Part shown: in pieces, positions 44,923 through 54,173 of the stretch | How positions within the stretch are numbered: position 1 is the stretch's first letter | How the letters are laid out: each line of letters begins with the position of its first letter | Source of the DNA: Flavobacterium sp. W4I14 | GTDB taxonomy: Bacteria; Bacteroidota; Bacteroidia; Sphingobacteriales; Sphingobacteriaceae | Length of the DNA: 64,000 nt | NCBI GenBank assembly: GCA_030817875.1 | Contig: JAUSZU010000001.1 | Span: 2,542,001 to 2,606,000, forward strand | Direction: 5' to 3' | The notes under the pieces: generated by a model | Seen by the model: only the letters and a program-made list of their open reading frames with translations | Told to the model about the DNA's origin: nothing | Databases searched by the model: none | Made by a program: the position numbers and the translations under genes

Positions 44923-46638
44923 TTATTCTTTAAGCCAAAGCCGTCCATAGGGTTCCATTTTCATACTCCCGTTCGCGCCTGTATGCCACCTACCAAAAAG
45001 CACCTTTTGTTTTCCCGTAAGTGGTAGGGCTATTTCGACGGCTTTATCACTAAAATTATGGACGATGATAATTTTTCCAGAGGGTGTATTATATGCTATA
45101 GCCAGCACCGCATCGTCTCTTAAATCCAACACCTGCCAATCCGAAATACCCAGTTCTGGAAGGGATTTTCGTACCGATATCAAAGATTTTATAAAATTCA
45201 GTAAAGACTGTTTATCTGATAATTGCGAGGCAACGTTAATTTTCTGATAAGCGTATTCGCCCATGGAAATGACTGGTCTAAAGGTTTTCTTTGCGGCGCT
45301 AAACCCGGCATTTTTGGTATTATTCCATTGCATCGGGGTACGTACAGACAGTCTTTCCGCCAAAGTCAGATCATCACCCATCCCAATCTCCTCTCCCGAG
45401 CGGATTACAGGCGTTCCCGGCAATGAATACAATATGCTATAAGCCATTTTGATCTGTTCCGGATGATGCAGCATTGGCGCCAGACGACGCCTGATGCCCC
45501 GGTTATAAAGTTGCATATTAGCTTCCGGTCCAAACTTTTCGTAAACTTTGTTGCGTTGAGCTTTATTCAGTCGGCCAAGGTCAACCTCGTCATGGTTCCG
45601 CAAAAAATAGGCCCATTGCGCGCTTGGGGGCTTTTGCCTGGTTTCATTCAATGCCTTGATCAGCGTACCGGTTTTTCCTGTAGCCATGGCATAAAAGAGG
45701 TACTGATTGACATAAAAGTTGAACATCATCTGCAACCGATCGCCTTTTTCCCCGAAATACGCAATATTCTCCTTTGGTTCTACATTAGCCTCGCCTAAAA
45801 GAAGGGTCTGGTGATCAATTGACTTTGCGCCGCTAACGATTGAATCAAGCACACCGAACATCTTGGCAGGCTTTGCTGCACCGGATTCAGGTACATCGAT
45901 GATAAAAGGTACTGCATCAAGCCTAAAACCCTTTATGCCTTTTGCAGACCAGAACCGCAAAATCTTAATCGCTTCCTGTTGTACCTCCTTATTCTGGTAG
46001 TTCAGGTCAGGCTGAAAATCATAAAATCGGTGAAAATAATACCTGCCTGCTACCTCATCATAAGACCATGTTTCGCTCTGGAATCCTTCAAAAACCATTC
46101 CCTCCTCAAAATCCGCAGGCTTGTTTTTTGACCAGACATACCTGGAACGGTATTTAGTGCTACTATCAGCACGTGCTTTTTTATACCAGGGATGCTCGAT
46201 GGAGGTATGGTTAAGTACCATATCCATAATGATCCTGATGTGGTGCTTTTTTGCCTCGGATATAAAACCGTCAAAATCGGCCATGGTCCCAAGTCTTGGG
46301 TCGATGCTATAATAATCACTCACATCATAGCCGTCATCTCGATCAGGCGTTGGCTGGAACGGAGAGAGCCATATCACCTCCACTCCCAATGAATCCAGGT
46401 AGGATAGTTTTTGAACCAGCCCTTTAAAATCGCCAATCCCGTCGCCATCACTGTCTTTAAAAATATCGACGTCCAGGTTATACACAATGCTGTTCCGGTA
46501 CCATTCATCAGGAACCAATGCCGATTTTTTTTGGGTTTCATGCCTGCAGGAGAGCATACCAAACAAACAGAGGAAAAGCACTGTTTTGCGATTTAACAGG
46601 AATCGATACTGATTTATACGCTTCATAACCGAATGCAT
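44923..46638 (-). CDS. GH13-family alpha-amylase-like lipoprotein
   Basis: 571 aa. Lipobox GMLSC31. The GH13 barrel has all four conserved regions: DMVLNHT (139-145), GFRLDAVPF with nucleophile D241, LLGEANVEP with acid E283, and LRNHDEVDL with D350. A C-terminal beta domain starts near 495. The closest style is that of trehalose-synthase or sucrose/maltose-acting enzymes (NLDVDIFKDSDGDGIGDFKG). The substrate is not certain. It overlaps the upstream small gene by TAATG, so translation is coupled. An inner ATG at residue 5 is possible. Confidence 0.92.
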   Translation of the reverse strand: MHSVMKRINQYRFLLNRKTVLFLCLFGMLSCRHETQKKSALVPDEWYRNSIVYNLDVDIFKDSDGDGIGDFKGLVQKLSYLDSLGVEVIWLSPFQPTPDRDDGYDVSDYYSIDPRLGTMADFDGFISEAKKHHIRIIMDMVLNHTSIEHPWYKKARADSSTKYRSRYVWSKNKPADFEEGMVFEGFQSETWSYDEVAGRYYFHRFYDFQPDLNYQNKEVQQEAIKILRFWSAKGIKGFRLDAVPFIIDVPESGAAKPAKMFGVLDSIVSGAKSIDHQTLLLGEANVEPKENIAYFGEKGDRLQMMFNFYVNQYLFYAMATGKTGTLIKALNETRQKPPSAQWAYFLRNHDEVDLGRLNKAQRNKVYEKFGPEANMQLYNRGIRRRLAPMLHHPEQIKMAYSILYSLPGTPVIRSGEEIGMGDDLTLAERLSVRTPMQWNNTKNAGFSAAKKTFRPVISMGEYAYQKINVASQLSDKQSLLNFIKSLISVRKSLPELGISDWQVLDLRDDAVLAIAYNTPSGKIIIVHNFSDKAVEIALPLTGKQKVLFGRWHTGANGSMKMEPYGRLWLKE

Positions 46639-46895
46639 TAAAGTTCCTGCTTAATGTTAGTTTTTTGGCCTTTGGCCGCCTTGCGCTTACTGGCATCCTT
46701 TCTTGCCCGGATGCTTTTCAGGCTGTCGCGCTTTGGCCATTTAGTAGACCCAGATTTATATTTACCAGTCGCTGGAACAGTTTTTTTGATCAGTGTATCA
46801 CTGGTACTCCGTTGTATGGTTCCGGTTGGAACCTGACAGAATCCTGAGGCGCAAAAGGCGATTAAAACAAGAAAAAAATAAGGAAATTTAGTCAT
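46638..46895 (-). CDS. Small secreted basic protein
   Basis: 85 aa. Signal peptide ending FC (FFLVLIAFCASGFC) then a Lys/Arg-rich tail (RKDASKRKAAKGQKT). No family recognised. Its stop overlaps the start of the GH13 gene. Confidence 0.55.
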   Translation of the reverse strand: MTKFPYFFLVLIAFCASGFCQVPTGTIQRSTSDTLIKKTVPATGKYKSGSTKWPKRDSLKSIRARKDASKRKAAKGQKTNIKQEL

Positions 46896-47032
46896 AATCT
46901 AAATTTGAGTTTAAACTAATCTGATTTTACTCTAAAAACATTAGCGGACGGACTTGTTTCAAGGAAGATGTATCAGCTTTTTAATCTTTAATTCCTCATT
47001 ATCTGAACTTATAACTCCTTAGACAATCACGA

Positions 47033-48109
47033 TTATAGCTTCATCCTATAAACCGTATACGGAGAGCTGCGTTTATTCACCCCATTGTTATACTCAGGCT
47101 GCTTCTGAATCTGTGAGCAACTGATATACAAATATCCATCTGCAATGCTGTAACTATCAGGCCAGATGAGCCTGTCATCTTTAATCAGCGTAGTCATCTT
47201 ATGTTCGGGGCTGATCTTAACGATTCGGTAGTTTTGCAAATCACCCAAATACAAGTTGCCCAACCCATCGAAGATCATTCCGTCTGTTGTAGTGAAATGG
47301 CCCAGATCTTCAACCTTCGCCGCCAGCTCAGTTTCGCTCAGGCCAAAGTCTCTTAAAAATTCAGTCCTGATGCGATACAATTTGTCGTCGGTCAACGGCT
47401 TATAATAAATCCAGTTTCCATCTGGCGTTAAGGCGATTCCATCGGAATTTATTTTTACCGGCTTCCCCTCTTTCATTAATTCTCTGCCATCAATAATGAA
47501 CTTGAAATTGGGGTCTGACCTGACAGAGTAATGAGTGCTTAATACCCGGCGCATCTCACCAGAAGTGAGATCCACCACAATGATACCACCCCCCTTAGAT
47601 TCACTTAAGTAAGCAAATTTTTTACTTACATCAACGCGCACATCGTTTACATAGGCCGTATCGGGAACCACGTTCATGAATGAGTAGCTGCGCTCCGGCA
47701 GATTGGTCGTTTTGTTCATCTTCACCAGCTTCGCACCGTTGCCCTGGATCGTTTTCATCATCGGTGCTGCCGGATCCAGTATCCAAAGACCACCACCGTT
47801 ATCCACATAAACCGATTGCACGCAAACCCACCTATTCTGTCCATCCTGACCCGGCTGCCAGCTATTGAACGCTTCATTTGGATACGGTGTCGCCATCGTA
47901 CCTTCGGCAGTCACCACCGCATAACGGTATACATCAGACCACCTGGGATAATTTACCCACAACCGGCCCGAAGGCTCTTTGGCAACACCGGTCAGTTGGT
48001 ACTTGTCATCAGAAAAAACGAGTTCCAGCCCGCGAGATTCCGGCTTGCCCTTTTTGCAGGCACTAAGTACCATAATTAAGATACTAAAAATTAATAATTC
48101 CTTTTTCAT
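47033..48109 (-). CDS. Major royal jelly/yellow-related lipoprotein
   Basis: 358 aa. Lipobox LSACKK, then a beta-propeller of the MRJP/yellow family with repeated DxxLYxxxL-like strands: LWVNYPRWSDVYRYAV, GLWILDPAAPMMKT, GIIVVDLTSGEM, GDLQNYRIVKISPEH. Family function in bacteria is unknown. It stands alone between GH13 genes and small disordered ones. Confidence 0.85.
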   Translation of the reverse strand: MKKELLIFSILIMVLSACKKGKPESRGLELVFSDDKYQLTGVAKEPSGRLWVNYPRWSDVYRYAVVTAEGTMATPYPNEAFNSWQPGQDGQNRWVCVQSVYVDNGGGLWILDPAAPMMKTIQGNGAKLVKMNKTTNLPERSYSFMNVVPDTAYVNDVRVDVSKKFAYLSESKGGGIIVVDLTSGEMRRVLSTHYSVRSDPNFKFIIDGRELMKEGKPVKINSDGIALTPDGNWIYYKPLTDDKLYRIRTEFLRDFGLSETELAAKVEDLGHFTTTDGMIFDGLGNLYLGDLQNYRIVKISPEHKMTTLIKDDRLIWPDSYSIADGYLYISCSQIQKQPEYNNGVNKRSSPYTVYRMKL

Positions 48110-48174
48110 CTTCTAAATTGTTTAACAGGAAGTGCACAAGCTTACCATCCACACTCCATTGCAATTACTTCTAA

Positions 48175-48453
48175 CTAAAAGTCCTGATCAGGAACACCCG
48201 GCTCCGGATCAGGATTCTTTTTAATGTCATTTGCCTCCGGCTCATCATCATACTTCTCCTCAAACGCTGGAGTGTATGGCGCCTCGCTGTCTTGGTTGTT
48301 CACTAAGGGCGCAGAATCTTCACCGCGCAGATCAGTTCCACCCATTCCCTTTGGCTGCTCTGATTGCCTTTGCTGCTGAGCCCGACCCTCGTTTTCCCCA
48401 GCGGTCACCTTGTGCCCTGCCTGTTCCAGCTTTTCATTTTCATCCATCATCAT
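48175..48453 (-). CDS. Small hydrophilic, disordered protein (1 of pair)
   Basis: 92 aa, rich in Glu, Asp, Gln and Pro (KNPDPEPGVPDQDF at the end, HKVTAGENEGRAQQQRQ). No family recognised. It overlaps the following member by ATGA. Confidence 0.6.
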   Translation of the reverse strand: MMMDENEKLEQAGHKVTAGENEGRAQQQRQSEQPKGMGGTDLRGEDSAPLVNNQDSEAPYTPAFEEKYDDEPEANDIKKNPDPEPGVPDQDF

Positions 48454-48683
48454 ATCGAGATTGTGTCTTTACCCTGATCTTCTCTGCCCTTATCCGTATT
48501 GCGGTTTTCATGCCGTAAGTTCACGTTTTCATCAGGCTGTCCGGTATCATTCAAATACTTATTTTCTAATTCGGAAGTTACATCCTCGCTATGGACGACC
48601 TCTTTTAATCCGTTGCCTCCGCGCTGGCTGCCGGAAGGCTTGCCTTGAGGCGCCTTACTTTTCGCACTGCTGTGTTGGGTCAT
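48450..48683 (-). CDS. Small hydrophilic, disordered protein (2 of pair)
   Basis: 77 aa, polar, with KYLNDTGQPDENVNLRHEN. Translation is coupled to the next gene by a 4-base overlap. Same character as the others in the stress region. Confidence 0.6.
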   Translation of the reverse strand: MTQHSSAKSKAPQGKPSGSQRGGNGLKEVVHSEDVTSELENKYLNDTGQPDENVNLRHENRNTDKGREDQGKDTISI

Positions 48684-48910
48684 GGTCTTTAATATTTAGT
48701 ATATGATTTTGTTAATCAACAGGGCATTACCCCGTTAGAACTATCACTTGTTTACCTCAACAGTTCAGCTTAAACGCTGGTTTGCGGAATGACCAAAACA
48801 CGTATAAATTTCTGCCCTGGTTATTTATACGGTAAAAAGCAAATAGCCAGTAAAAGAAATTTGATAAAATAAATTATCACCAATTTGTTTTATTCAAAAA
48901 GCTGAGCGCT

Positions 48911-49195
48911 ATGAAGTCCAGGAAAAAATTAGCAGAGGGTAAAAGCAACCTGAAAAATGTTCAGCTGAGGACACCGACAACAGCGACGCGTTGGATCTGA
49001 AGGAAACATTTTTGAATCCAAAAGCACTAAAAAATTGCTGACTCCTCTAAGAAATCCGCAGTAGAAAGTGATCGGAGAAAGTCCAACCCCTATCGTTCGG
49101 CCATGTCTAAGCTGACGTTTTACATCAATCTGTTGGAATCTAAACCCAGCCCAATGGAACCTTGCAAAAATAGCACTAGCGACATTTCACTAATT
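48911..49195 (+). pseudogene. Decayed DUF3175 gene
   Basis: Three reading frames, read in turn, give pieces of a DUF3175-type protein: TDNSDALDLKETFLNPKAL in one frame, then KIADSSKKSAVESDRRK and SNPYRSAMSKLTFYINLLE in another, with a further shift near the C-terminus. The matching family segments are SDALDL..GVF, PYRSAMSMLTFYIN and so on (from memory). At least three frameshifts and an internal stop are needed, so the gene is dead. An ATG with MKSRKKLAEGKSN precedes it. Confidence 0.75.
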
Positions 49196-49321
49196 GTGAA
49201 GATGGCCCTTAAAAATTTTAAGCCAAATTGATAAAATTTATGATGATGGCAGTCTGGAAACCAAGAAAATAGTTGTAAGCACACTTTTTCCGCAAAAATT
49301 GCACTATAATTCTGGTATAGG

Positions 49322-49530
49322 TTGAACCCAAAAGCCGAACCCATTCGCCGAGTTTATCTTTTTGAAAATAGCGAGTTACGAGCAAAAAAAAGGGACAAAA
49401 CCATTCGAAAATTGTCTTTGTCCCATAAGGGGTCGGTTTTGGTACTGTTATCGACCGATTTTATAGCTCAAATGAGTGTAATCGCAACCCTATTTGAAAA
49501 AATCGAAAACCAGATTCACCTATTTTGATC
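49322..49530. repeat. Dispersed hairpin repeat, copy 3
   Basis: AGCAAAAAAAAGGGACAAA...TTTGTCCC forms an 8-bp hairpin, then AAGGGGTCGGTTTTGG and TCGACCGATTTTATAGC with the CTCAAATGAGTG block. It matches the 8663 copy in the same order. Nearby is an orphan terminator (49561). Confidence 0.65.
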
Positions 49531-49560
49531 CCCTCATAAGTGAAAGTGTGCAGCCTTTAG

Positions 49561-49598
49561 ATAAGCCGCATCAAAAAATTGATACGGCTTATTTTTTT
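49561..49598 (+). terminator. Orphan intrinsic terminator
   Basis: ATAAGCCGCATC pairs with GATACGGCTTAT (one mismatch), followed by TTTTTTT on the plus strand. No convincing gene ends immediately upstream; the only candidates are the hairpin repeat and the dead DUF3175 gene. Confidence 0.65.
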
Positions 49599-49763
49599 AA
49601 GATGCATATTAAGATGCACATTTATAAAAAGTTCTAGCACAGCATATACCTCAGTTCTTTCCATTAAAGCCTTGGTCATTTTTCCCTTAATTAGAATTTG
49701 CAGACAATACAATCACACCCGGGGCAGAAAACTATTTTGCAAGTTTCCCTGTTTATCGCTAAT

Positions 49764-50045
49764 ATGAGCACTTACACGATTCAAGAACAATTCAATCAAT
49801 ACCTAGATCTTTTAAATAAAATCCACAATATCGGCCACGATATTGATGCGTCGATCAACGAGGTAGAAATAACAGACCTAGAGGCAAAAAGAACGGCCTT
49901 AAAACATAGATTGAAGATGGTCACTAAAAACCTTGTTGCATCGCTTACAAAAATGGAAAGCAGATATCCCATTCATAACTATCTCGGCAATGGGACAACA
50001 TACCTATACGCTGAAAACAACAAGCTGATGTTCGAATACCATTGA
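49764..50045 (+). CDS. Small helical hypothetical protein
   Basis: 93 aa from the ATG at 49764, mostly helical with charge alternation (LDLLNKIHNIGHDIDAS, DLEAKRTALKHRLKMVTKN). No family recognised; a coiled-coil character is likely. About 320 bases without a recognised gene follow it (50046-50362). Confidence 0.5.
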   Translation: MSTYTIQEQFNQYLDLLNKIHNIGHDIDASINEVEITDLEAKRTALKHRLKMVTKNLVASLTKMESRYPIHNYLGNGTTYLYAENNKLMFEYH

Positions 50046-50362
50046 AAATTTACCCTTTAAGATAGCTTTTGACCGGAGTTTATTATCTATTTATTTTATA
50101 AAAGGGAAATACCCGGCGCTGGAAAAACGGATAAAGGCAAAATAAGCATCAACACCAGTATAACTGCATGATTTTGTAAGTTTTTAGTTAATCTGCTACA
50201 TTTTAAAATGAATATTATGTTCGAACTGAAAGTACCTTTTCTAAATAAAAAGCCATGTTTCAAGATAGTATTGTCCTGCGCTTTTCTGAGGAACAACATT
50301 GACTGCTTCCAAGCCCCATCGGCCAGCCGCATATATCAGATACACGAAATATTTTGTTCACA

Positions 50363-51364
50363 TTAACTAACCACCATGACAAGCTTTTTCCCCTTAACTA
50401 AATTTTTTTCCATTATATAATGTGCTTGCTGCACAGTTTCTAAAGAGAACTCTCCCAATATGTTTACCGCAGGGCCGTTAATCGTACCACGCTCAATCAA
50501 ATTTGTTATTTCCATCAGGTTCCTTCGATACCAATCCAGGTTTTCATTCAGGGTGTATGCATAGTTGGAGATATTAAATATTTCGGCGCCCTTGTCGAAC
50601 AAGATTTCCCTCGTTTTTTCGGTCCCTAAAAAAGTGATATCAGCGTAAACTCCATTCACCTTTAGTGCGGCAGCAGCCGTTTCGGAGGATTTATTTCCAA
50701 CGATATCTACTGCAAAATCAAAATCGATGTTATTATTGGACTTTAGCAATAATGTTTCAAGGCCTGGATCTTTATAATCTAATATCTGCCTATCAGCCAA
50801 CCCCATTGCCCTTATCGCCTCTATACTTTCAAGGTTGCCGGCGATGGTTACAATCTGGTCAATATGATTCGATTTTAATAACTTAATTAAAAAGGACCCT
50901 ACAGCACCACTTCCCCCTGTTATGAAAACACTTTCCTTAGATTTAATTTTTAAACGGTTAAATGTCTGAAAAGCAGTTAAGCCAGCTGAAGGAATAGCTG
51001 CAGCCTGCTCGAAAGTTAGGTTTTTTGGTTTAAGGGCAACTTTTTGTTCAGTAAGGGCCATGTATTCAGCATAGCTACCATTTGACCCGTTGCTGCCAGA
51101 GGCTGCATAGATTTCATCTCCAGATTTGAAATTTTTAACATTTTTGCCGATTTCCTCCACAATGCCGGAAAGTTCACGTCCCAAAACAGGGGAATTCATC
51201 ATATGGCTCTCCCTACGGCCAAGACGCATCTGGTAGTCTATGGGATTAAACGCAGTAGCCTTGATTTTAATCAAAAGTTCCCCTTCTTTTGGTTTTGGAA
51301 CGTTTAGATTTTCCATTTTAAAATTCTCTGCACCCCCAAATGATTTAAGTAATATCGCTTTCAT
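50363..51364 (-). CDS. NADP-dependent quinone oxidoreductase (MDR, zinc-free)
   Basis: 333 aa medium-chain dehydrogenase/reductase. The nucleotide motif is ITGGSGAVGSFL (residues about 150-161), preceded by AGLTAFQTFN. The zinc ligands of alcohol dehydrogenases are absent, as in quinone oxidoreductases. It diverges from an HxlR regulator, which probably represses it. Confidence 0.92.
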   Translation of the reverse strand: MKAILLKSFGGAENFKMENLNVPKPKEGELLIKIKATAFNPIDYQMRLGRRESHMMNSPVLGRELSGIVEEIGKNVKNFKSGDEIYAASGSNGSNGSYAEYMALTEQKVALKPKNLTFEQAAAIPSAGLTAFQTFNRLKIKSKESVFITGGSGAVGSFLIKLLKSNHIDQIVTIAGNLESIEAIRAMGLADRQILDYKDPGLETLLLKSNNNIDFDFAVDIVGNKSSETAAAALKVNGVYADITFLGTEKTREILFDKGAEIFNISNYAYTLNENLDWYRRNLMEITNLIERGTINGPAVNILGEFSLETVQQAHYIMEKNLVKGKKLVMVVS

Positions 51365-51498
51365 GTATTATTATAATTGATTATGAAATACTCGTGATTA
51401 ATTCCACTTTGTGTTTTTTTACCTTAGTAAAGTTGCTTTAAATTAAAAGGGCTCGCAATGACGCTTTTTTTTTAGAGTTACTCAAAAAAAAGTGAGCT

Positions 51499-51834
51499 AT
51501 GAATAAAGAAAATTCGTCAAACGCATTAAACAAAGCGTTTTTACTTAATTCTTGCCGGATAAATGGCGCCCTGGATGTTATTTCCGGGAGGTGGAAGGCA
51601 TTGATGCTGATCCATATTTCTGAAGGCGTAAACCGCTTCAGCTTGTTGAAATCTGTATTGCCAACGATATCGGATCAAGCGCTCGGCAAACAGTTGAAAG
51701 AATTAGAGGCGGACAATTTACTGATCAGGGAGATTATAGCGGAAGTGCCTGTTAGGGTGGATTACCACCTGACAGATAAAGGACTGCTATTGATGCCGAT
51801 TTTAACCAGTCTTTCCCAGTGGTATAGTTCCTGA
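51499..51834 (+). CDS. HxlR-family transcriptional regulator
   Basis: 111 aa. Winged HTH of HxlR type: CRINGALDVISGRWKALMLI, RFSLLKSVLPTISDQALGKQ, LKELEADNLLIREI and YHLTDKG. Such regulators usually respond to electrophiles or oxidants. It is divergent from the quinone oxidoreductase gene (135 bases between starts). Confidence 0.93.
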   Translation: MNKENSSNALNKAFLLNSCRINGALDVISGRWKALMLIHISEGVNRFSLLKSVLPTISDQALGKQLKELEADNLLIREIIAEVPVRVDYHLTDKGLLLMPILTSLSQWYSS

Positions 51835-52288
51835 TGCATGGACTTTGATGACCAGTCTGACCGGCGCAGGAAAATCCGACAGGACGATAAGGAAAAATCC
51901 GAGGTCGGGCAAAATATGAGTAATAGGAAATCGAAGCTAGGAAAATTAAGAAGCCCCTTATACCTTTTTACTTGAAATTTATAACAATAGGGATATTTAA
52001 GGCCTGACGAAACTTTCTTGTAACTCATTCAAAGTTACTTTCTTCCCGTGGTTCATACTGAGCATATTCATTCAAATCTAAAACACTGGCACAAAATATT
52101 CGTGCAGAGGTTACCGGAAAAAAGAACGAGCTTTTGACATCAAAACAAAATACATCGAATTCAAAACCCTAATTCACAATTAATTAACCACCAGACTCAA
52201 CACCCTTTCGCTCCATGAATGTCGTTTACATCGCAAAAAAGCCCATCAGTCCTGATAGCGCTAGTTTAGATGAATGAGGATTTACGCT
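51835..52288. other. Intergenic region without recognised feature
   Basis: About 450 bases between the HxlR gene and the O-antigen-ligase-like gene's end. No coding pattern, repeat or hairpin stood out. Confidence 0.35.
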
Positions 52289-54163
52289 TTATTGCAGGTC
52301 ATACTTTTTAAGAAAGTTATTAGCTTGTGACTTATATCTATCCGTTTCAGACGATTCTATCTTTGGTTGTAGCGACAATATACTCTTCGCCATAAAAACA
52401 GCTTTTAAAAGGTCTTTTTTCTGGTGATACAAAACCATGAGTTGAAACTGTGGAGCAAAACGATTCGGTACCATATCACTTACTATTCCAAAATCAACAA
52501 TTGCCTGTTCGGGATTCAACAGTTTTTTGTAACACCTCCCAGTCTGCATATATATTTCAGGATTGGAACTGATCTTTTTTGCGATGTTATATTTCTGAAG
52601 TGCCATATCATATTTCTTGTCTGCATAAAGCACATTCCCATAATTCATCCAATATCCATCATATTCGGAAAGATGTACCTCCAGACCTCTCAATATCTGC
52701 AGAGCTTTACTCCTATCGCCTATCTTGGCGAGATCTCTGGCAAATCTGTTTTGTAAGTCTGCATTTGCTTTAATGGAATAAGAAACAATAAAATACGAAA
52801 ATATAAGAAAAAGGAATCCGCCTGTAACTGATATGGGCAAATAAAGCGTAATATCAGCGCCCTTCTCTTTTTTTAACTGTCTTCTTGCGTAAGCAGCAGA
52901 AACAATTGCTGCATAGATAATAAAAAGACAGAATACAGGAACTGCCTGCAAAGTGAAATTTAAAATTGACATAACCAAAAAACCAGCTATAGCGGAGTAA
53001 GCCGCCATAGTGTGATCCAGATCAGTTCTTGCCGGTCTGGAACGATCTCTAAAGTTGCCTTCACTTTCTGGGATATTCCGATTGGGGTACATTGCAATTA
53101 AGGAAACGAACAAACTGAAGAAGAAAAGACTGCCCAATAGTCCACCTTGCAGCGCATGTTCGAGAAATTCATTATAAGCTGTTTTAACATATCCAGCATT
53201 TGTTCTCTCCATTTCACTGCCGGATCCCGATTTAAAATAATCTGCCTGCTTTAAATTATAGTACTTTTCAAAAGTGCCATAACCATATCCCATGATAGCT
53301 TTATCTGCCAGCATAGCCGTGGATACTTTCCATATGAATTTTCTTCCATCAGCGGACGATTGCTTGCTTTTGTAAAGTTGGGAAGCAGAGAATGCACCGA
53401 TAACAAGACAGCATAATAAAAGCACAGCACCTTTGAAACGGTTTTGCTTTTGCCTTATCCAAAACATGACTTTATACCTGTAATTGATCAGCACGGCTGT
53501 TGAAACCGTTGCACTGATAATGGCTGTCCGGCATTTTAACATCGCTAAGGCAATTATCATCATAACAATCACAGTAATGCCCAGCATTTTTGATAGTATC
53601 TTATTTTGCCAGATTAGAACCGCAGCAGCGGGAAAAGCCATAGCTAAAAACATAGCAATTACATTGGGATTAGCCCACGTTCCTGTTACGACAAAGTAGA
53701 TGTTTTCTACTTTTAGTAAGCCATAAAACTGCGCAATACAAACTAAGCTCTCCAAAGCAGCCAATAGTATAATGCAGCTAAACAGATGCATAAGCTTTAA
53801 ATCATAAACATAAAAGAATATAAACAATAAAAAAAAGAGGCAAGATGAGAATATCAGGTATAAATGCTTCTGATTGATGCCCGAAAATAGCATTGCATGA
53901 ATGCACAGGTAAAACATGTACCCAGCAAAACACCAGACAACAGGCAAAATTGGAAGCAGTACCCTATTTTTTCTTAAAAGTAGCATCCCAACCACAAGCA
54001 TTCCAAATAACGAACCCAGTATTATAAAACCATATAAAGAGAACATACTGGGGTAAATAAAACTTTTTGAATTGATCAATGTCACTGTGATCAAAGAAAA
54101 CAAAAGACTTAGAAAGACAGTTGAATTGCCTGTTGTCTTATCGGAGGTATTCTTTTTTATCAT
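52289..54163 (-). CDS. O-antigen-ligase-like membrane protein with TPR tail
   Basis: 624 aa from the ATG at 54163. About ten or eleven hydrophobic helices cover residues 15-450. The Wzy_C/WaaL-type loop is visible: DGRKFIWKVSTAM, GYGYGTFEKYY, and YNEFLEHALQGGLLG. A soluble TPR-type tail (about 490-620: NYGNVLYADKKYDMALQKY) follows. Such proteins join polysaccharide to lipid A or other carriers. The gene lies 10 bases downstream of PorV and is cotranscribed with it, which suggests a role in attaching sugar to T9SS cargo (inference). Confidence 0.8.
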   Translation of the reverse strand: MIKKNTSDKTTGNSTVFLSLLFSLITVTLINSKSFIYPSMFSLYGFIILGSLFGMLVVGMLLLRKNRVLLPILPVVWCFAGYMFYLCIHAMLFSGINQKHLYLIFSSCLFFLLFIFFYVYDLKLMHLFSCIILLAALESLVCIAQFYGLLKVENIYFVVTGTWANPNVIAMFLAMAFPAAAVLIWQNKILSKMLGITVIVMMIIALAMLKCRTAIISATVSTAVLINYRYKVMFWIRQKQNRFKGAVLLLCCLVIGAFSASQLYKSKQSSADGRKFIWKVSTAMLADKAIMGYGYGTFEKYYNLKQADYFKSGSGSEMERTNAGYVKTAYNEFLEHALQGGLLGSLFFFSLFVSLIAMYPNRNIPESEGNFRDRSRPARTDLDHTMAAYSAIAGFLVMSILNFTLQAVPVFCLFIIYAAIVSAAYARRQLKKEKGADITLYLPISVTGGFLFLIFSYFIVSYSIKANADLQNRFARDLAKIGDRSKALQILRGLEVHLSEYDGYWMNYGNVLYADKKYDMALQKYNIAKKISSNPEIYMQTGRCYKKLLNPEQAIVDFGIVSDMVPNRFAPQFQLMVLYHQKKDLLKAVFMAKSILSLQPKIESSETDRYKSQANNFLKKYDLQ

Positions 54164-54173
54164 TTTGCACTTT

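Noticed and set aside
44754-44948. 64-codon minus-strand frame near the GH13 gene end
   Set aside because: It overlaps the end of the GH13 gene in another phase and has a random-looking composition; the shorter hydrophobic frame at 44717 is only a weak candidate.
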